64,000 bases of DNA from Lachnospiraceae bacterium (lineage in GTDB: Bacteria > Bacillota > Clostridia > Lachnospirales > Lachnospiraceae): positions 1-64,000 of the forward strand of contig CAJTEM010000009.1 in assembly GCA_910575255.1 (NCBI GenBank), given 5' to 3'. A program made the position numbers and the translations under genes. Shown here in pieces: positions 16,577 to 24,955 of the stretch (its first letter is position 1; every line of letters begins with the position of its first letter). The notes beneath the pieces were generated by a model. That model did no database searches. It saw only the letters and a list, made by a program, of their open reading frames with translations, and had not been told where the DNA came from.

Positions 16577-16830
16577 AAGTCAATACCCCCCGTAAAACGG
16601 GTGACTTGTGGAACGGGTATAACCCTTTGTTGCTAGGCCAGCGTCTCAAGGCGCTGGCTTTCACTTTGTTCAAGCCACTATGCTTTTGACTCGTTGCCGC
16701 CCCTGAAGGGACATTCGTATTACCGCCTAACCCTTAAAAGGGTCCTGATACTCTTTTACACTTAATTTATCCACTAACTTCTGTCGCGCACCCGCATAGC
16801 GGGTGGTTGTTTGTTTCGCATGTCTCCGTT
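16577..16830 (-). mobile_element. Non-autonomous IS200/IS605-like remnant with omega-RNA-like sequence
   Basis: There is no transposase frame, but there is dense secondary structure. One hairpin (AAGTCA/TGACTT around CCCCGTAAAACGGG) lies at 16579-16607 and another (CACCCGC/GCGGGTG) at 16789-16805. Between them the minus strand reads AGGGGCGGCAACGAGTCAAA and GTGAAAGCCAGCGCCTTGAG followed by CGCTGGC, a layout I associate with the 3' guide-RNA scaffold of IS605-type TnpB elements. The family call is from memory and not verified. Confidence 0.4.
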
Positions 16831-16888
16831 TTTCGGATCAGCGAAAAACTCCAACATGCTCAACAGGCTAAAGTCCATAATCAAAAGA

Positions 16889-16907
16889 GGCTGTGCTAAG
16901 CACAGCC
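16889..16907 (-). terminator. Terminator of the SIS gene
   Basis: GGCTGTGC TTA GCACAGCC on the minus strand is followed by TCTTTTG, just past the stop of the gene that begins at 17899. Confidence 0.65.
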
Positions 16908-16930
16908 CCCCTTTTAAGGTTTTGCAACAA

Positions 16931-17899
16931 TTAATACTCCAACTTCCACATATATCTTCTCATTGTCAGAGGATGCTCACGCTTGATCGCAATCTCCTCA
17001 CCCAGGAGTCTGGTCAGGCCGCCGATCATCAACGGGTTGAAGTACTCAACCACTGTGCTCTTGATGTGAGAGCTGAGACCGAAATCCTTGGCATCGATCA
17101 GAGTATACTTAGCGTTCATGCGCTGAATAAAGGTCAGAGCTCTGGCATCCAAAGGACGGGTCGGGCCGTCATTCATCATCAAAACATAGTGAGCGTTCTC
17201 ATCCGCCATCTCAAACGGTCCATGGAAGAACTCGCCGGTGTGGAAGGTACTGGATTCCAACCACTGCATCTCCATCATCAGGAACATGGAAAAACCGTAA
17301 GCGGTATACTGAGTAGCGCCGGAGCTCATCACATACAGAATCGGTGCATTGTAGTTCTCCTCTGCAAACTTTCTGGCAGTGGAGCGGAATAACGGAGCAG
17401 AGGTATTGATCAGATCAAAGATCTTGTTCAAACCATCATGAAGATCATCATAATGCTCATATCCTTCATACTCATTCAAGATCTCGCAGGCCAGCTCCAA
17501 AGCTCTGGCAGGCTTTTCCATCTTGGCGCCGTAGCTCTCATAGAAACCATGGATAATCTGATACTGGGAGTTCTTAGCCAGGCCGGACTCTGCATTAATG
17601 GTGATGGAAATCACGTGAGCGCCCTTCTCAACAGCCAGCTTGGTCGCCGCTACTGTCTCCGGGGTATTGCCGCTTAAAGAGCAGGTAATAACGATAGAGG
17701 TGTTGTCCACCGCAGCAGGAGTGGAATAATTAAAGTTGTTCGCCGTATAGATGCTGGTACGCAGCTTCTTTGCATTGTTCTCCAGGAAATATTTAGCCGG
17801 AAACAGGTCTGACATGGAAGCGCCGCAGCCCACAAAATACACGGTCTTGATCTCCGGCTGCTTTGCCTTAATGGTTGCAACGATCTCTTGAATAGTCAT
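16931..17899 (-). CDS. FrlB-like SIS-domain fructosamine deglycase
   Basis: A 322-residue protein with two SIS domains (about 18-150 and 180-310). In FrlB, SIS folds cleave fructoselysine-6-phosphate to glucose-6-phosphate and lysine. Visible marks are VYFVGCGASMSDLFPAKYFL, the phosphosugar loop CSLSGNTPET, the GEFFHGPFE motif that supplies the catalytic Glu/His pair in the family, and the terminal RRYMWKLEY, matching the RRY..-.EY end of FrlB. It has its own consensus promoter and terminator. Two further relatives end with the same kind of RRY motif. Confidence 0.75.
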   Translation of the reverse strand: MTIQEIVATIKAKQPEIKTVYFVGCGASMSDLFPAKYFLENNAKKLRTSIYTANNFNYSTPAAVDNTSIVITCSLSGNTPETVAATKLAVEKGAHVISITINAESGLAKNSQYQIIHGFYESYGAKMEKPARALELACEILNEYEGYEHYDDLHDGLNKIFDLINTSAPLFRSTARKFAEENYNAPILYVMSSGATQYTAYGFSMFLMMEMQWLESSTFHTGEFFHGPFEMADENAHYVLMMNDGPTRPLDARALTFIQRMNAKYTLIDAKDFGLSSHIKSTVVEYFNPLMIGGLTRLLGEEIAIKREHPLTMRRYMWKLEY

Positions 17900-17937
17900 T
17901 TTTTTATCCTCCTGACTTGCTATAAATGTTTGATTAC

Positions 17938-17966
17938 ATTATATAACATCATATGATATCTGTCAA
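17938..17966 (-). promoter_or_regulatory. Consensus sigma-A promoter of the SIS gene
   Basis: On the minus strand TTGACA (17961-17966) and TATAAT (17938-17943) are separated by exactly 17 bases. The spacer ATATCATATGATGTTA is palindromic at its centre and close to other A/T operator motifs of the locus. A perfect-consensus promoter implies that expression is held down by a repressor. Confidence 0.8.
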
Positions 17967-18091
17967 TAAAATTCCGGAAAGATTTTATGTTTTTTCAGCG
18001 ACAGGATTCCTTTGCGCCACAGACATTGGCTCTCTTAGCGAATGCAATGAGCTTAGCGAACAAGCCCACACCGTGCTGCGATCCCCGCGGA

Positions 18092-18165
18092 ACATTTTGT
18101 ATCATAGGCCGAACTTTCCGATGATACAAAAACAGGATCCCTAAACAACAAGGGATCCCGCAGCC
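18092..18165. terminator. Two adjacent hairpins
   Basis: TTTTGTATCAT pairs with ATGATACAAAA (18095-18131) and GGATCCCT pairs with AGGGATCC (about 18136-18159). They lie beyond the cell-wall-binding fragment, between divergently organised genes, and could act as bidirectional terminators. Confidence 0.45.
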
Positions 18166-18357
18166 TGTGCATCTGCTTCTTCCGGTGTATCTGTCTGGCC
18201 GGCAGTTTCCCCTGCCAAAGATTCTCCCAAAAACAGCCGCGAACAGGACTGCACCTCTGTGCAAACCTGTCCACGACTGGACTTTTGTCGCTTTTCGTTT
18301 TTCGCTGCTTCTTCCTATTCAGAAGTTCTCCAAATCAGTACTGCCCTTATCCTCTTT

Positions 18358-18585
18358 TTATTGGATCCATGCCCCGTCAGCGCCTACCTGATAACTGTCC
18401 TGGGTCGTGGCATTGCTGAGCATGTATCCGTCGCTTCCCAGATAGTACCACTTTCCGTCAGTATGCTCATGCCATGCATTGCTCAGATAAGAACCATCCC
18501 CATTCTGCAGTTTCCAGCCATTGCCGTTCTGTATCCAGGAAGAAGCAGAACCGGCGCCCGAAGCCTCTCCTGCCTCATTGCCTCC
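18358..18585 (-). pseudogene. C-terminal fragment of a cell-wall/choline-binding-repeat protein
   Basis: The minus strand encodes SWIQNGNGWKLQ, NAWHEHTDGKWYYLGSDGYM and DSYQVGADGAWIQ, then stops. This is the W..DGKWYYLG pattern of Gly/Trp-rich cell-wall-binding repeats found at the ends of clostridial secreted proteins. A TAA (18586-18588) lies directly upstream and there is no start codon, so the N-terminal part is missing. Confidence 0.6.
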
Positions 18586-18827
18586 TTAGAAAGCGCCGGA
18601 ACATATCTGAACCTTCAGACATATTCCTGTTATTTCCATTTCATCATACCCCCCGGTAATATTTGTCAAGTTTTTTTACTAATGCCACACGGTAAATGTA
18701 TCCGAAAGTATATAACGGTGTATGGGTATTCATTTCCATACACTGCTGCAAACAATGGGACATCCAATTTTCAACTCATCAAGCTGCGGGGTATTTGGTC
18801 TAACGCTCCGCTTCTGCTTTTGACTTG

Positions 18828-19613
18828 TCAGTAAGGATTAAATCCCTGTACAACCCAAGATGACAGCCTGGCCCCTTCCTCTAAGCACTCTTCCACATCC
18901 TTTCCGCACATCAGCCCCCAGCTGAAGCCTGCTATAAAAGAATCCCCTGCGCCCACTGTGTTTACCACCGGAACCTTGTAGATACCCTGTTCACAGAACT
19001 TTTCCCCGTCATAACACATACTTCCCTCCTCACCAAAGGTAGCCACCACATATTTGGCTCCCAGGGCTTTGGCCTTTTTCAGGAAATCTTTGATCTCCGG
19101 CTGTTTTTTTTCACAGGAAAAGAAGGCACAATGCACATAGGGAAGGATTTGTTTCAGATTTTCCTCCTCCTTATTCATGGAAAAATCAAAGATAATCTTG
19201 CATCCGGCCTCATAAAGCTCCGGAAGGAGATGCAGAACCCGGCCAGTCAAATCCGTGTGTACATACTCAAAACCTTTCACAAATTCCAGATCAGACTGTG
19301 TAGGTGTATAATCAGCCATCACTCCTGGTATATTTTCCACATGCACTCTGTCCACTCCGTTTTTTAATGCCATCCGATAGACAGAAGTCTTTCCCTCCCT
19401 GACCTGAAGATGGGCGGTGTCGATCTTATACTCCCTGCAAAGCTCCAGCATTTCTTTTCCGTATTCGTCAGAACCTATAACTGATACAAGAGCCGTTTCC
19501 ACACCTCTTCTGGCCAGATGGACAATACAGTCCACACCATTTCCTGTAGCATACCTTTTTCCGATATTTTCATAAACATCGATACAACAAAAACCAATGG
19601 CTGCCATGTTCAT
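18828..19613 (-). CDS. FrlD-like PfkB kinase
   Basis: A 261-residue kinase started at 19613, where AGGAGGG lies upstream. A longer frame to 19745 has a low-quality N-terminus. The opening AAIGFCCIDVYENIGKRYATG with NGVDCIVHLARRG corresponds to the FrlD substrate-binding region (GDNCVDIYP..., GGNAVNVAVY). The signature NTVGAGDSFIAGF carries the catalytic Asp. The length equals that of E. coli FrlD (about 261). It is divergently transcribed from the next FrlC-like gene, sharing an A/T-rich control region. Confidence 0.75.
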   Translation of the reverse strand: MNMAAIGFCCIDVYENIGKRYATGNGVDCIVHLARRGVETALVSVIGSDEYGKEMLELCREYKIDTAHLQVREGKTSVYRMALKNGVDRVHVENIPGVMADYTPTQSDLEFVKGFEYVHTDLTGRVLHLLPELYEAGCKIIFDFSMNKEEENLKQILPYVHCAFFSCEKKQPEIKDFLKKAKALGAKYVVATFGEEGSMCYDGEKFCEQGIYKVPVVNTVGAGDSFIAGFSWGLMCGKDVEECLEEGARLSSWVVQGFNPY

Positions 19614-20001
19614 AAATATCCCTCCTCTTTTAGATGTATTGCCATGTGCTGCCTTACAGATTGTTCTATGTCTGTGGCGCAATACCATATAGATATGTTT
19701 TATATATGACATTATATAATATATCATGTGAAATAAGTGTATCATATGTATTCTTTAATGTCAATAATTTGTATTTTATATTCAATATAACAGTCAATTT
19801 TGTCTTGTATATAATACAATATTATGATACAATATAATTACAAAGCAATTATCCTATACACATGTGCTCTCCGAGCCCTTTACATCAGAAAATGTAAGAG
19901 AAATTCCCAGAGTACAACATGAGTACTGGCAGAAAATCAGCCGAAAAGATGGATGCAAAGGAGCTTCCGAGAGTGCTCAACATAATAAAAAGGAGATTTT
20001 T
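19614..20001. promoter_or_regulatory. Divergent control region between FrlD-like and FrlC-like genes
   Basis: Minus strand: TTGACA (19759-19764) and TACACT (19736-19741), 17 bases apart, drive the kinase. Plus strand: TTGTAT (19805-19810) and TACAAT (19828-19833), 17 bases apart, drive the epimerase. The dyad TTGTAT-ATA-ATACAA (19805-19819) overlaps the plus -35 box, and ATGATACAATAT lies over its -10 box. This is the densest operator-like sequence of the locus. Confidence 0.6.
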
Positions 20002-20829
20002 ATGAACAGAGACAGCGTAGTATGCGGCAATTATTCCTATGGTCTTTTTAGTCTGGACTATTTTCTTGATTCTATGAATCGTCTGAACCAAAGAACCATC
20101 GAATTCTGGGGCGCCGGCCCTCACCTGTATCAGGATGAATGTTCTGTGGCAGACGTGGATGCCATTGTAAAAAAAATCCGTGAACATCATCTTCAGGTCA
20201 TTTGTTATACCCCGGAGCAATGTATGTATCCGGTAAATCTCGGCTCCCGTGATCAGATTATTCATGACTGGACCATGCGGTATTTAAAGCGTTCTTTAGA
20301 GATTGCCAACCAGATGGAGGCACCCAGAACCCTGATCACCATCGGACAGGGCTATCGGAATGAATCCAGAGAGGAGGCTTTCCTGCGGTGTAAGGATTCC
20401 CTTTTAGAGCTGGCAGAATACGCCGGAAAGATGGGAACTGCCATTATGTTAGAGCATCTGACCCGCACCACCACCAATCTGTGTGTCACGGCCGCTGAGT
20501 TAAAGTCCATGATAGATCTGGTAGGCGGTCCCCATCTGAAAGCTATGGTGGATGTGGATATGGCTGCCCGGGTGGGAGAAGGACCAAAGGAGTATCTTAA
20601 GCTGATGGGTAAGGATATCTGTCACGTCCACTTTATCGATGGAATGCCGGGGGGCCATCTGGCCTTAGGAGACGGAATCCTTCCCCTGGATCAATATGTG
20701 AAAGATCTGCTTGACTTTGGGTATGATCAGTATCTGACTCTGGAAATTTTAAGTGACCGTTACCATGAGAATCCAGAGCCTGCTTATGCCCAGAGCATTG
20801 GCTGGTTCACTGCAAGAGGATACATTTAA
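20002..20829 (+). CDS. FrlC-like sugar phosphate isomerase/epimerase
   Basis: A 275-residue TIM barrel protein started at 20002 after AAAGGAGA. Family marks are RTIEFWGAGPHLY, VICYTPEQCMYPVN, MLEHLTRTTTNLC, KAMVDVDMAAR, CHVHFIDGMPGGHLALGDG and LTLEILSDRY, which supply the metal and substrate ligands. The FTPEQ.MYPVN motif is shared with two of the other copies. It would interconvert ketoamine epimers so that they enter the FrlD/FrlB route. A strong terminator follows. Confidence 0.78.
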   Translation: MNRDSVVCGNYSYGLFSLDYFLDSMNRLNQRTIEFWGAGPHLYQDECSVADVDAIVKKIREHHLQVICYTPEQCMYPVNLGSRDQIIHDWTMRYLKRSLEIANQMEAPRTLITIGQGYRNESREEAFLRCKDSLLELAEYAGKMGTAIMLEHLTRTTTNLCVTAAELKSMIDLVGGPHLKAMVDVDMAARVGEGPKEYLKLMGKDICHVHFIDGMPGGHLALGDGILPLDQYVKDLLDFGYDQYLTLEILSDRYHENPEPAYAQSIGWFTARGYI

Positions 20830-20851
20830 AAGCATGTACTACCAGGTACGC

Positions 20852-20899
20852 AAAAAAGCTTCCTGCTGCTGCCAGATGACAGAAGCAGGAAGCTTTTTT
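20852..20899. terminator. Bidirectional terminator between convergent genes
   Basis: AAAAAAGCTTCCTGCT pairs perfectly with AGCAGGAAGCTTTTTT, with A- and T-runs on both sides. It separates the plus-strand epimerase from the minus-strand SIS gene. Confidence 0.9.
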
Positions 20900-20904
20900 G
20901 TGAC

Positions 20905-21879
20905 TTAATAGTGTACTTTCCACATATATCTTCTTGTATTATAGTCCTTCTCAATCGCCTTGGACAGCTGTCTCATATAAACATTATTTAATACAGGAGA
21001 GAATATCAGATGGTTAAAATATTCACTGACTGAATCGCGGATCCGGTTGATTCCAAGTTCCTTGGCATCCAGAAGATATATCTTATCTCCGCCGTATTTT
21101 TTCAGAAAGTCCACAGCCCGCTCATCCGCCGGACGGGTTCTTCCCTCTGCAATCAGCTGAAACACCGGCACAGACCGGTCAAGTGTTTCAAAAGGACCGT
21201 GAAAAAATTCACAGCTGTTGACCACCGGAGAATGGATCTGAAGCATTTCCATAATATTGCAGATGGAGAAAATATAGGCAGAACCCATGGCCGGACCGCT
21301 TCCCATCACATAGATGACCTTCTCATCCTTGTTTTCCTCTGCCCATTTCGCTGCCAGAGGGGTTGTGTAAATAACTGCCTTCCGATAAATATCATCCAGA
21401 AGCCGGAAGCCTTCCATGGCATCCTCATAATTTGCATACCCTTCTGTCTCCTCCAAAAGCGTCATGGCCAGGTTCAGCCCGATACTGGAATTTACCTGTT
21501 CCTGGCGGCTCTCATCTTTTGCAATGCTCTGATAAGGAATCTTGTAGTCACAGAGCTCCGTCAGCATTGACTCCTGAACATACAGTCCTATGGTCACAGC
21601 TCCCCGCTCCCCCGCAATCCTTGCCGCCTCACAGGTTTCAGGCGTTCCCCGCATGGAACAGAATACTGCCAGGGTATCCGGCCCGCAAAATGCTGGCGGT
21701 GCATAGACAAACTCATTGCTGGTAAACATCTGAGAACGGATATGGGCTGCTTCCCGGTCCATGAAATATTGTGCCGGATAAAAGCCGCCATTGGAGCCGC
21801 CGGCAGCCACCCACACGATATTCCGGATTCCGCCTGCCTGCTCTTTTGCCTTCAGGATTTCTCTTATGAGACTTTTCAT
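20905..21879 (-). CDS. FrlB-like SIS-domain deglycase
   Basis: A 324-residue two-SIS protein. Marks are IVWVAAGGSNGGFYPAQYFM, CSMRGTPETCEAARIAGERGA, the catalytic-type NSCEFFHGPFETLD motif, and the end RRYMWKVHY. It is the last gene of a long minus-strand operon: FrlC-like, solute-binding protein, two permeases, amidohydrolase, YjbQ, FrlC-like, then this gene. By analogy it releases glucose-6-phosphate and an amine from a 6-phosphofructosamine. Its closest relative here is the SIS gene at 16931. Confidence 0.75.
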   Translation of the reverse strand: MKSLIREILKAKEQAGGIRNIVWVAAGGSNGGFYPAQYFMDREAAHIRSQMFTSNEFVYAPPAFCGPDTLAVFCSMRGTPETCEAARIAGERGAVTIGLYVQESMLTELCDYKIPYQSIAKDESRQEQVNSSIGLNLAMTLLEETEGYANYEDAMEGFRLLDDIYRKAVIYTTPLAAKWAEENKDEKVIYVMGSGPAMGSAYIFSICNIMEMLQIHSPVVNSCEFFHGPFETLDRSVPVFQLIAEGRTRPADERAVDFLKKYGGDKIYLLDAKELGINRIRDSVSEYFNHLIFSPVLNNVYMRQLSKAIEKDYNTRRYMWKVHY

Positions 21880-21897
21880 ATTCCGGTCATCTCCCTT

Positions 21898-22740
21898 TTA
21901 GATATTTTCAATGTAGGAAACCAGCCAGTCAAAGGATTTCTTCATGGCATATTCCGGGTTGCGGGTATACAGATTATTCAAAATCTCCAGGCTGAGATAA
22001 TGGTCATATCCAGCCTTATCCAGCTCATCCATCATATGCGGCAGATCCAGCTCCCCTTCTCCTAAGGCAAAATGTCCGTTGGGCTTTCCGTCCCCCACAT
22101 GGACATGGCGCAGATACGGTCCTAAGTCAGCAATCGCCCCCTCCATAGTCTCATCGGCAAATCCCAGAGTGGCGGTGTCGATCATACCTTTCACCGCAGG
22201 GCTTTTCACATCCTCAATCAGACGCACAATATCCTTTGCTGTGACTGTAGCCGTATATTCCTTCGGTGAAGTCTCCAAAGCAATGGTAAGGCCGTAGCCC
22301 TCTGCAATCCGTCCCAGATAGGACACGGACTCCACAGCCCGTTTCCAGATATCTTCGTCCTTCTCATCCAGGCACCCAAAGCCGGACAAAAACTGACACA
22401 GCTGGATGTCCATCTCAGAAGCAAATTCCATGGACTTTACATAGATCTCCAGGCTCCTCTTTCTGGCCGTCACATCCCTGGATGCAATATTCACCGGATA
22501 AAGGCACTGCTCCGGAGTAAAGCAGATAGGCGTCAGGTGATGGTCCCTTAACTGCTTTTTCACTGCTTTCACCTGGGAAATACCGGCATCATCCACATGA
22601 AGATGCGGATAGCAGGCATAAAATTCCATATGGGAGCCTCCCATGCGCTCTAAGGAATCCAGAGTATATTCCAGCGAATATTTAAAATATGGATAATTGG
22701 AAACTGCAACCTGGCTGGCTTTTAAATGCTTCATCTTCAA
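21898..22740 (-). CDS. FrlC-like sugar phosphate isomerase/epimerase
   Basis: A 280-residue TIM barrel protein with GGAGG upstream. Marks are HMEFYACYPHLHVDD (where relatives have ELWGA.PH), ICFTPEQCLYPVNIAS, LALETSPKEYTA, KGMIDTATLGF, LRHVHVGDGKPNGHFALGEG and LSLEILNN. It starts 5 bases after the YjbQ-like stop and ends 18 bases before the SIS gene, so the three are translated from one message. Confidence 0.78.
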   Translation of the reverse strand: MKMKHLKASQVAVSNYPYFKYSLEYTLDSLERMGGSHMEFYACYPHLHVDDAGISQVKAVKKQLRDHHLTPICFTPEQCLYPVNIASRDVTARKRSLEIYVKSMEFASEMDIQLCQFLSGFGCLDEKDEDIWKRAVESVSYLGRIAEGYGLTIALETSPKEYTATVTAKDIVRLIEDVKSPAVKGMIDTATLGFADETMEGAIADLGPYLRHVHVGDGKPNGHFALGEGELDLPHMMDELDKAGYDHYLSLEILNNLYTRNPEYAMKKSFDWLVSYIENI

Positions 22741-22745
22741 ACCTC

Positions 22746-23174
22746 CTACTCGCCCTGAACCTGAACAAAAATCCGTCTGACCTGGGGACCGTCAAACTCA
22801 GCCAGATAGATATCCTGGGCAAAGCCGCACTGAATCTCTCCGTCCTTGATAGGAAGCACCGCATGGTTTCCACAAAGCAGGGACTTTAAATGTCCTGGCG
22901 CATTTCCCCCTGTAGCACCGTAGCTGGGAAGGAAATGGGCGTGGGCATAAGGATAATTGGTAGGAATCAGTCTCCCTAAGGTCTCCTCAATGTCCGAATA
23001 CAGACAGCTGAGATTTTCGTTGACCGTGATTCCTGTGGTTGTGTGGGATGTGATCACAAATACCACCCCATTCTGGATTCCGCTCTCTGCCACAAAATCA
23101 CGCACCACCTGTGTGACCGGAATCAGCTGAAATTCCTTTTCTGTTATGTATTTCTTCTCCATCATCTTAACCAT
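22746..23174 (-). CDS. YjbQ/UPF0047 family protein
   Basis: A 142-residue protein. The sequence FVITSHTTTGITVNEN followed by YAHAHFLPSYGATGGNAPGH and the late IYLAEFDGPQVRRIFVQV are hallmarks of the YjbQ family, a compact beta-barrel with a conserved His/Asp pocket. Members show weak thiamine-phosphate synthase activity, but the true role is unsettled. It starts 3 bases after the amidohydrolase stop, inside an otherwise sugar-amine operon, which suggests a role in handling a substrate or intermediate of the pathway. Confidence 0.8.
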   Translation of the reverse strand: MVKMMEKKYITEKEFQLIPVTQVVRDFVAESGIQNGVVFVITSHTTTGITVNENLSCLYSDIEETLGRLIPTNYPYAHAHFLPSYGATGGNAPGHLKSLLCGNHAVLPIKDGEIQCGFAQDIYLAEFDGPQVRRIFVQVQGE

Positions 23175-23177
23175 GAC

Positions 23178-24029
23178 TTATGCCTCCAGTCCTAAAAATT
23201 TCAAAGCATTCCCGCCCAGTACCTTCTCTTTGGTCACTGGCTTCCAGTCTAAGGATTCCAGTCCTCTCTTGATCCTTGCCGTGCGGAACCGCGGATTGTT
23301 GGAACCGAACATTACCTTGTCCTGAATGTTGTGTTCAATCCACAGATGGCCCAGCTGCTCTGTCAGTACCTCCCGCAAAAAGATTTCCGGAGAGTCCATG
23401 TACAACATGGCTGTATCTGTATACACATTGGCGTATTTCAACACCAGTGCGGTCGTCTCATGAATCCAGGGCCAGCCAAAATGCGCCAGGCAGAACCTAA
23501 GCTCCGGGTATTTGATGGCTACCTCCTCAAAATTGACCGGCTGAGAATATTTCATCTGACAGTCCGGCTCCCAGGAAAGCCCGGCATGGAACATAATCGG
23601 TTTATTATATTCCATGCATTTCTCATAGATTTTCTCCATCATGGGATCACCGGGATAAAAGACCTGTTTGGAGGGGTTCAGCTTCAGCCCCATCAGCTTT
23701 AGATCCTTAAATGCATAGTCCAATACATCCAGTGCATCCCCGCGGTGGGGATCCACACTGGCAAATCCGTAAAACAGATCCGGAGCCAGATCCATCATCT
23801 TACGTACCTCTTCGTTAGTCACAACCCATCCCTTCATCTGCGTTGTCAGATCCAGCGGAAGAAGCACCAGCTTATCCACTCCTGCAAAATCCATCTGCAC
23901 CCTTGTCAAATCCACTGGGAATGCAGACATCAGATCCCATCCCATTGCTTTTTTTCTGAAATCTATTTCATTTTTATCCTGGCTGATTTCTCCGTAAAAG
24001 CCAGGATGTACATGCATATCAATAACCAT
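23178..24029 (-). CDS. Amidohydrolase_2 family metal-dependent hydrolase
   Basis: A 283-residue TIM-barrel hydrolase. The N-terminal DMHVHPG provides the first metal pair, MFHAGLSW and CLAHFGWPWIHET give further His ligands, and the C-terminal motif is FGSNNPRFR. Many relatives have GSDYP at the last site; here the Asp is Asn, so either a subfamily uses a different geometry or the metal site is altered. AAAGGTGG precedes the start. The gene lies between permeases and YjbQ, so it may cleave or lactonise a transported glycoconjugate; this is inferred from position. Confidence 0.75.
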   Translation of the reverse strand: MVIDMHVHPGFYGEISQDKNEIDFRKKAMGWDLMSAFPVDLTRVQMDFAGVDKLVLLPLDLTTQMKGWVVTNEEVRKMMDLAPDLFYGFASVDPHRGDALDVLDYAFKDLKLMGLKLNPSKQVFYPGDPMMEKIYEKCMEYNKPIMFHAGLSWEPDCQMKYSQPVNFEEVAIKYPELRFCLAHFGWPWIHETTALVLKYANVYTDTAMLYMDSPEIFLREVLTEQLGHLWIEHNIQDKVMFGSNNPRFRTARIKRGLESLDWKPVTKEKVLGGNALKFLGLEA

Positions 24030-24100
24030 TGTTTACCACCTTTCCTGATCAGACTGTAAGTATTTCCTATTCTCACAGCCTGTCGTTTATTTATTATAGT

Positions 24101-24955
24101 TCAACCCTTTACCGCTCCGGCCGTCAGTCCCTGCACAATATATTTCTGCATAAACACAAAGATAAGAATTACAGGAACCACTGCCATACATCCAAAAGCC
24201 ATGGCGCGGCACCATTCGATACCATAACGTCCCACCACATTGTAAATTCCCGTAGTTACCGGCCACATGGAGCTGTCTGTCACATACGTAAGGCTGTACA
24301 TCATGTCCTGATATCCGAAAAGGAAGCTGAACACAAAGGTCACAGCCAGCCCATTAGCGCTCATAGGCAGCATGACGCGGGTAAAAGACTGGAATGCATT
24401 GCAGCCGTCAATCCGTGCCGCCTCATCGATCTCCCTGGGAATCCCCACAAAAAAGGTACGCATCATCATCAGGGAAAACGGTATTGCCAAAGTGCAGTTT
24501 GATAAAATCGGCGCCCAATAAGTATTGTAGATTCCTATTTTCTTAAAAATAATAAAGTTGGGAATCAATGTAAAAATCTGCGGAAGCATCTGAGACACTA
24601 AAAACAAAAATACAATCAGATTTTTCCCTTTCAGGCGGAACCTGGCCAGGCCATAAGCAGCCGGCACCGCCAGTACCACAGATATCACCATCGTGCAAAA
24701 AGAGATCAGCAGACTGTTTTTAAAAGACCCCATAATATCAAAAGTCACCTGCTGCAGCTGAGAAACGTAAGCATCAAAGGTAGGATGCAGGGGAAAAATC
24801 TCCGGTGGTCTGGAAAAAATCGATGCCTCTGTCTTTAAGGAGCTGGAAAAGAGCCAGTACAGAGGAAATATCATAATCAGAAAGCATATCACTGCAGCCG
24901 AAGACTGAATATGCTTCATCCGTTTCTGTGTAAACAAGACTCCGTTCTTTCTCAT
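24101..24955 (-). CDS. ABC sugar permease (MalG-type)
   Basis: A 284-residue inner-membrane protein with the EAA loop DEAARIDGCNAFQSFTRVMLP and terminal KYIVQGLTAGAVKG. Its start overlaps the stop of the upstream permease by 4 bases (ATGA). It forms the second CUT1 importer of the locus together with the next two genes. No ATPase is encoded. Confidence 0.85.
   Translation of the reverse strand: MRKNGVLFTQKRMKHIQSSAAVICFLIMIFPLYWLFSSSLKTEASIFSRPPEIFPLHPTFDAYVSQLQQVTFDIMGSFKNSLLISFCTMVISVVLAVPAAYGLARFRLKGKNLIVFLFLVSQMLPQIFTLIPNFIIFKKIGIYNTYWAPILSNCTLAIPFSLMMMRTFFVGIPREIDEAARIDGCNAFQSFTRVMLPMSANGLAVTFVFSFLFGYQDMMYSLTYVTDSSMWPVTTGIYNVVGRYGIEWCRAMAFGCMAVVPVILIFVFMQKYIVQGLTAGAVKG

Noticed and set aside
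16476-16673. A 65-residue minus-strand frame over the IS-like remnant
   Set aside because: It crosses the structured remnant and the tail of the AT-rich gene fragment in antisense, with no start signal. It is better explained by the hairpin DNA.
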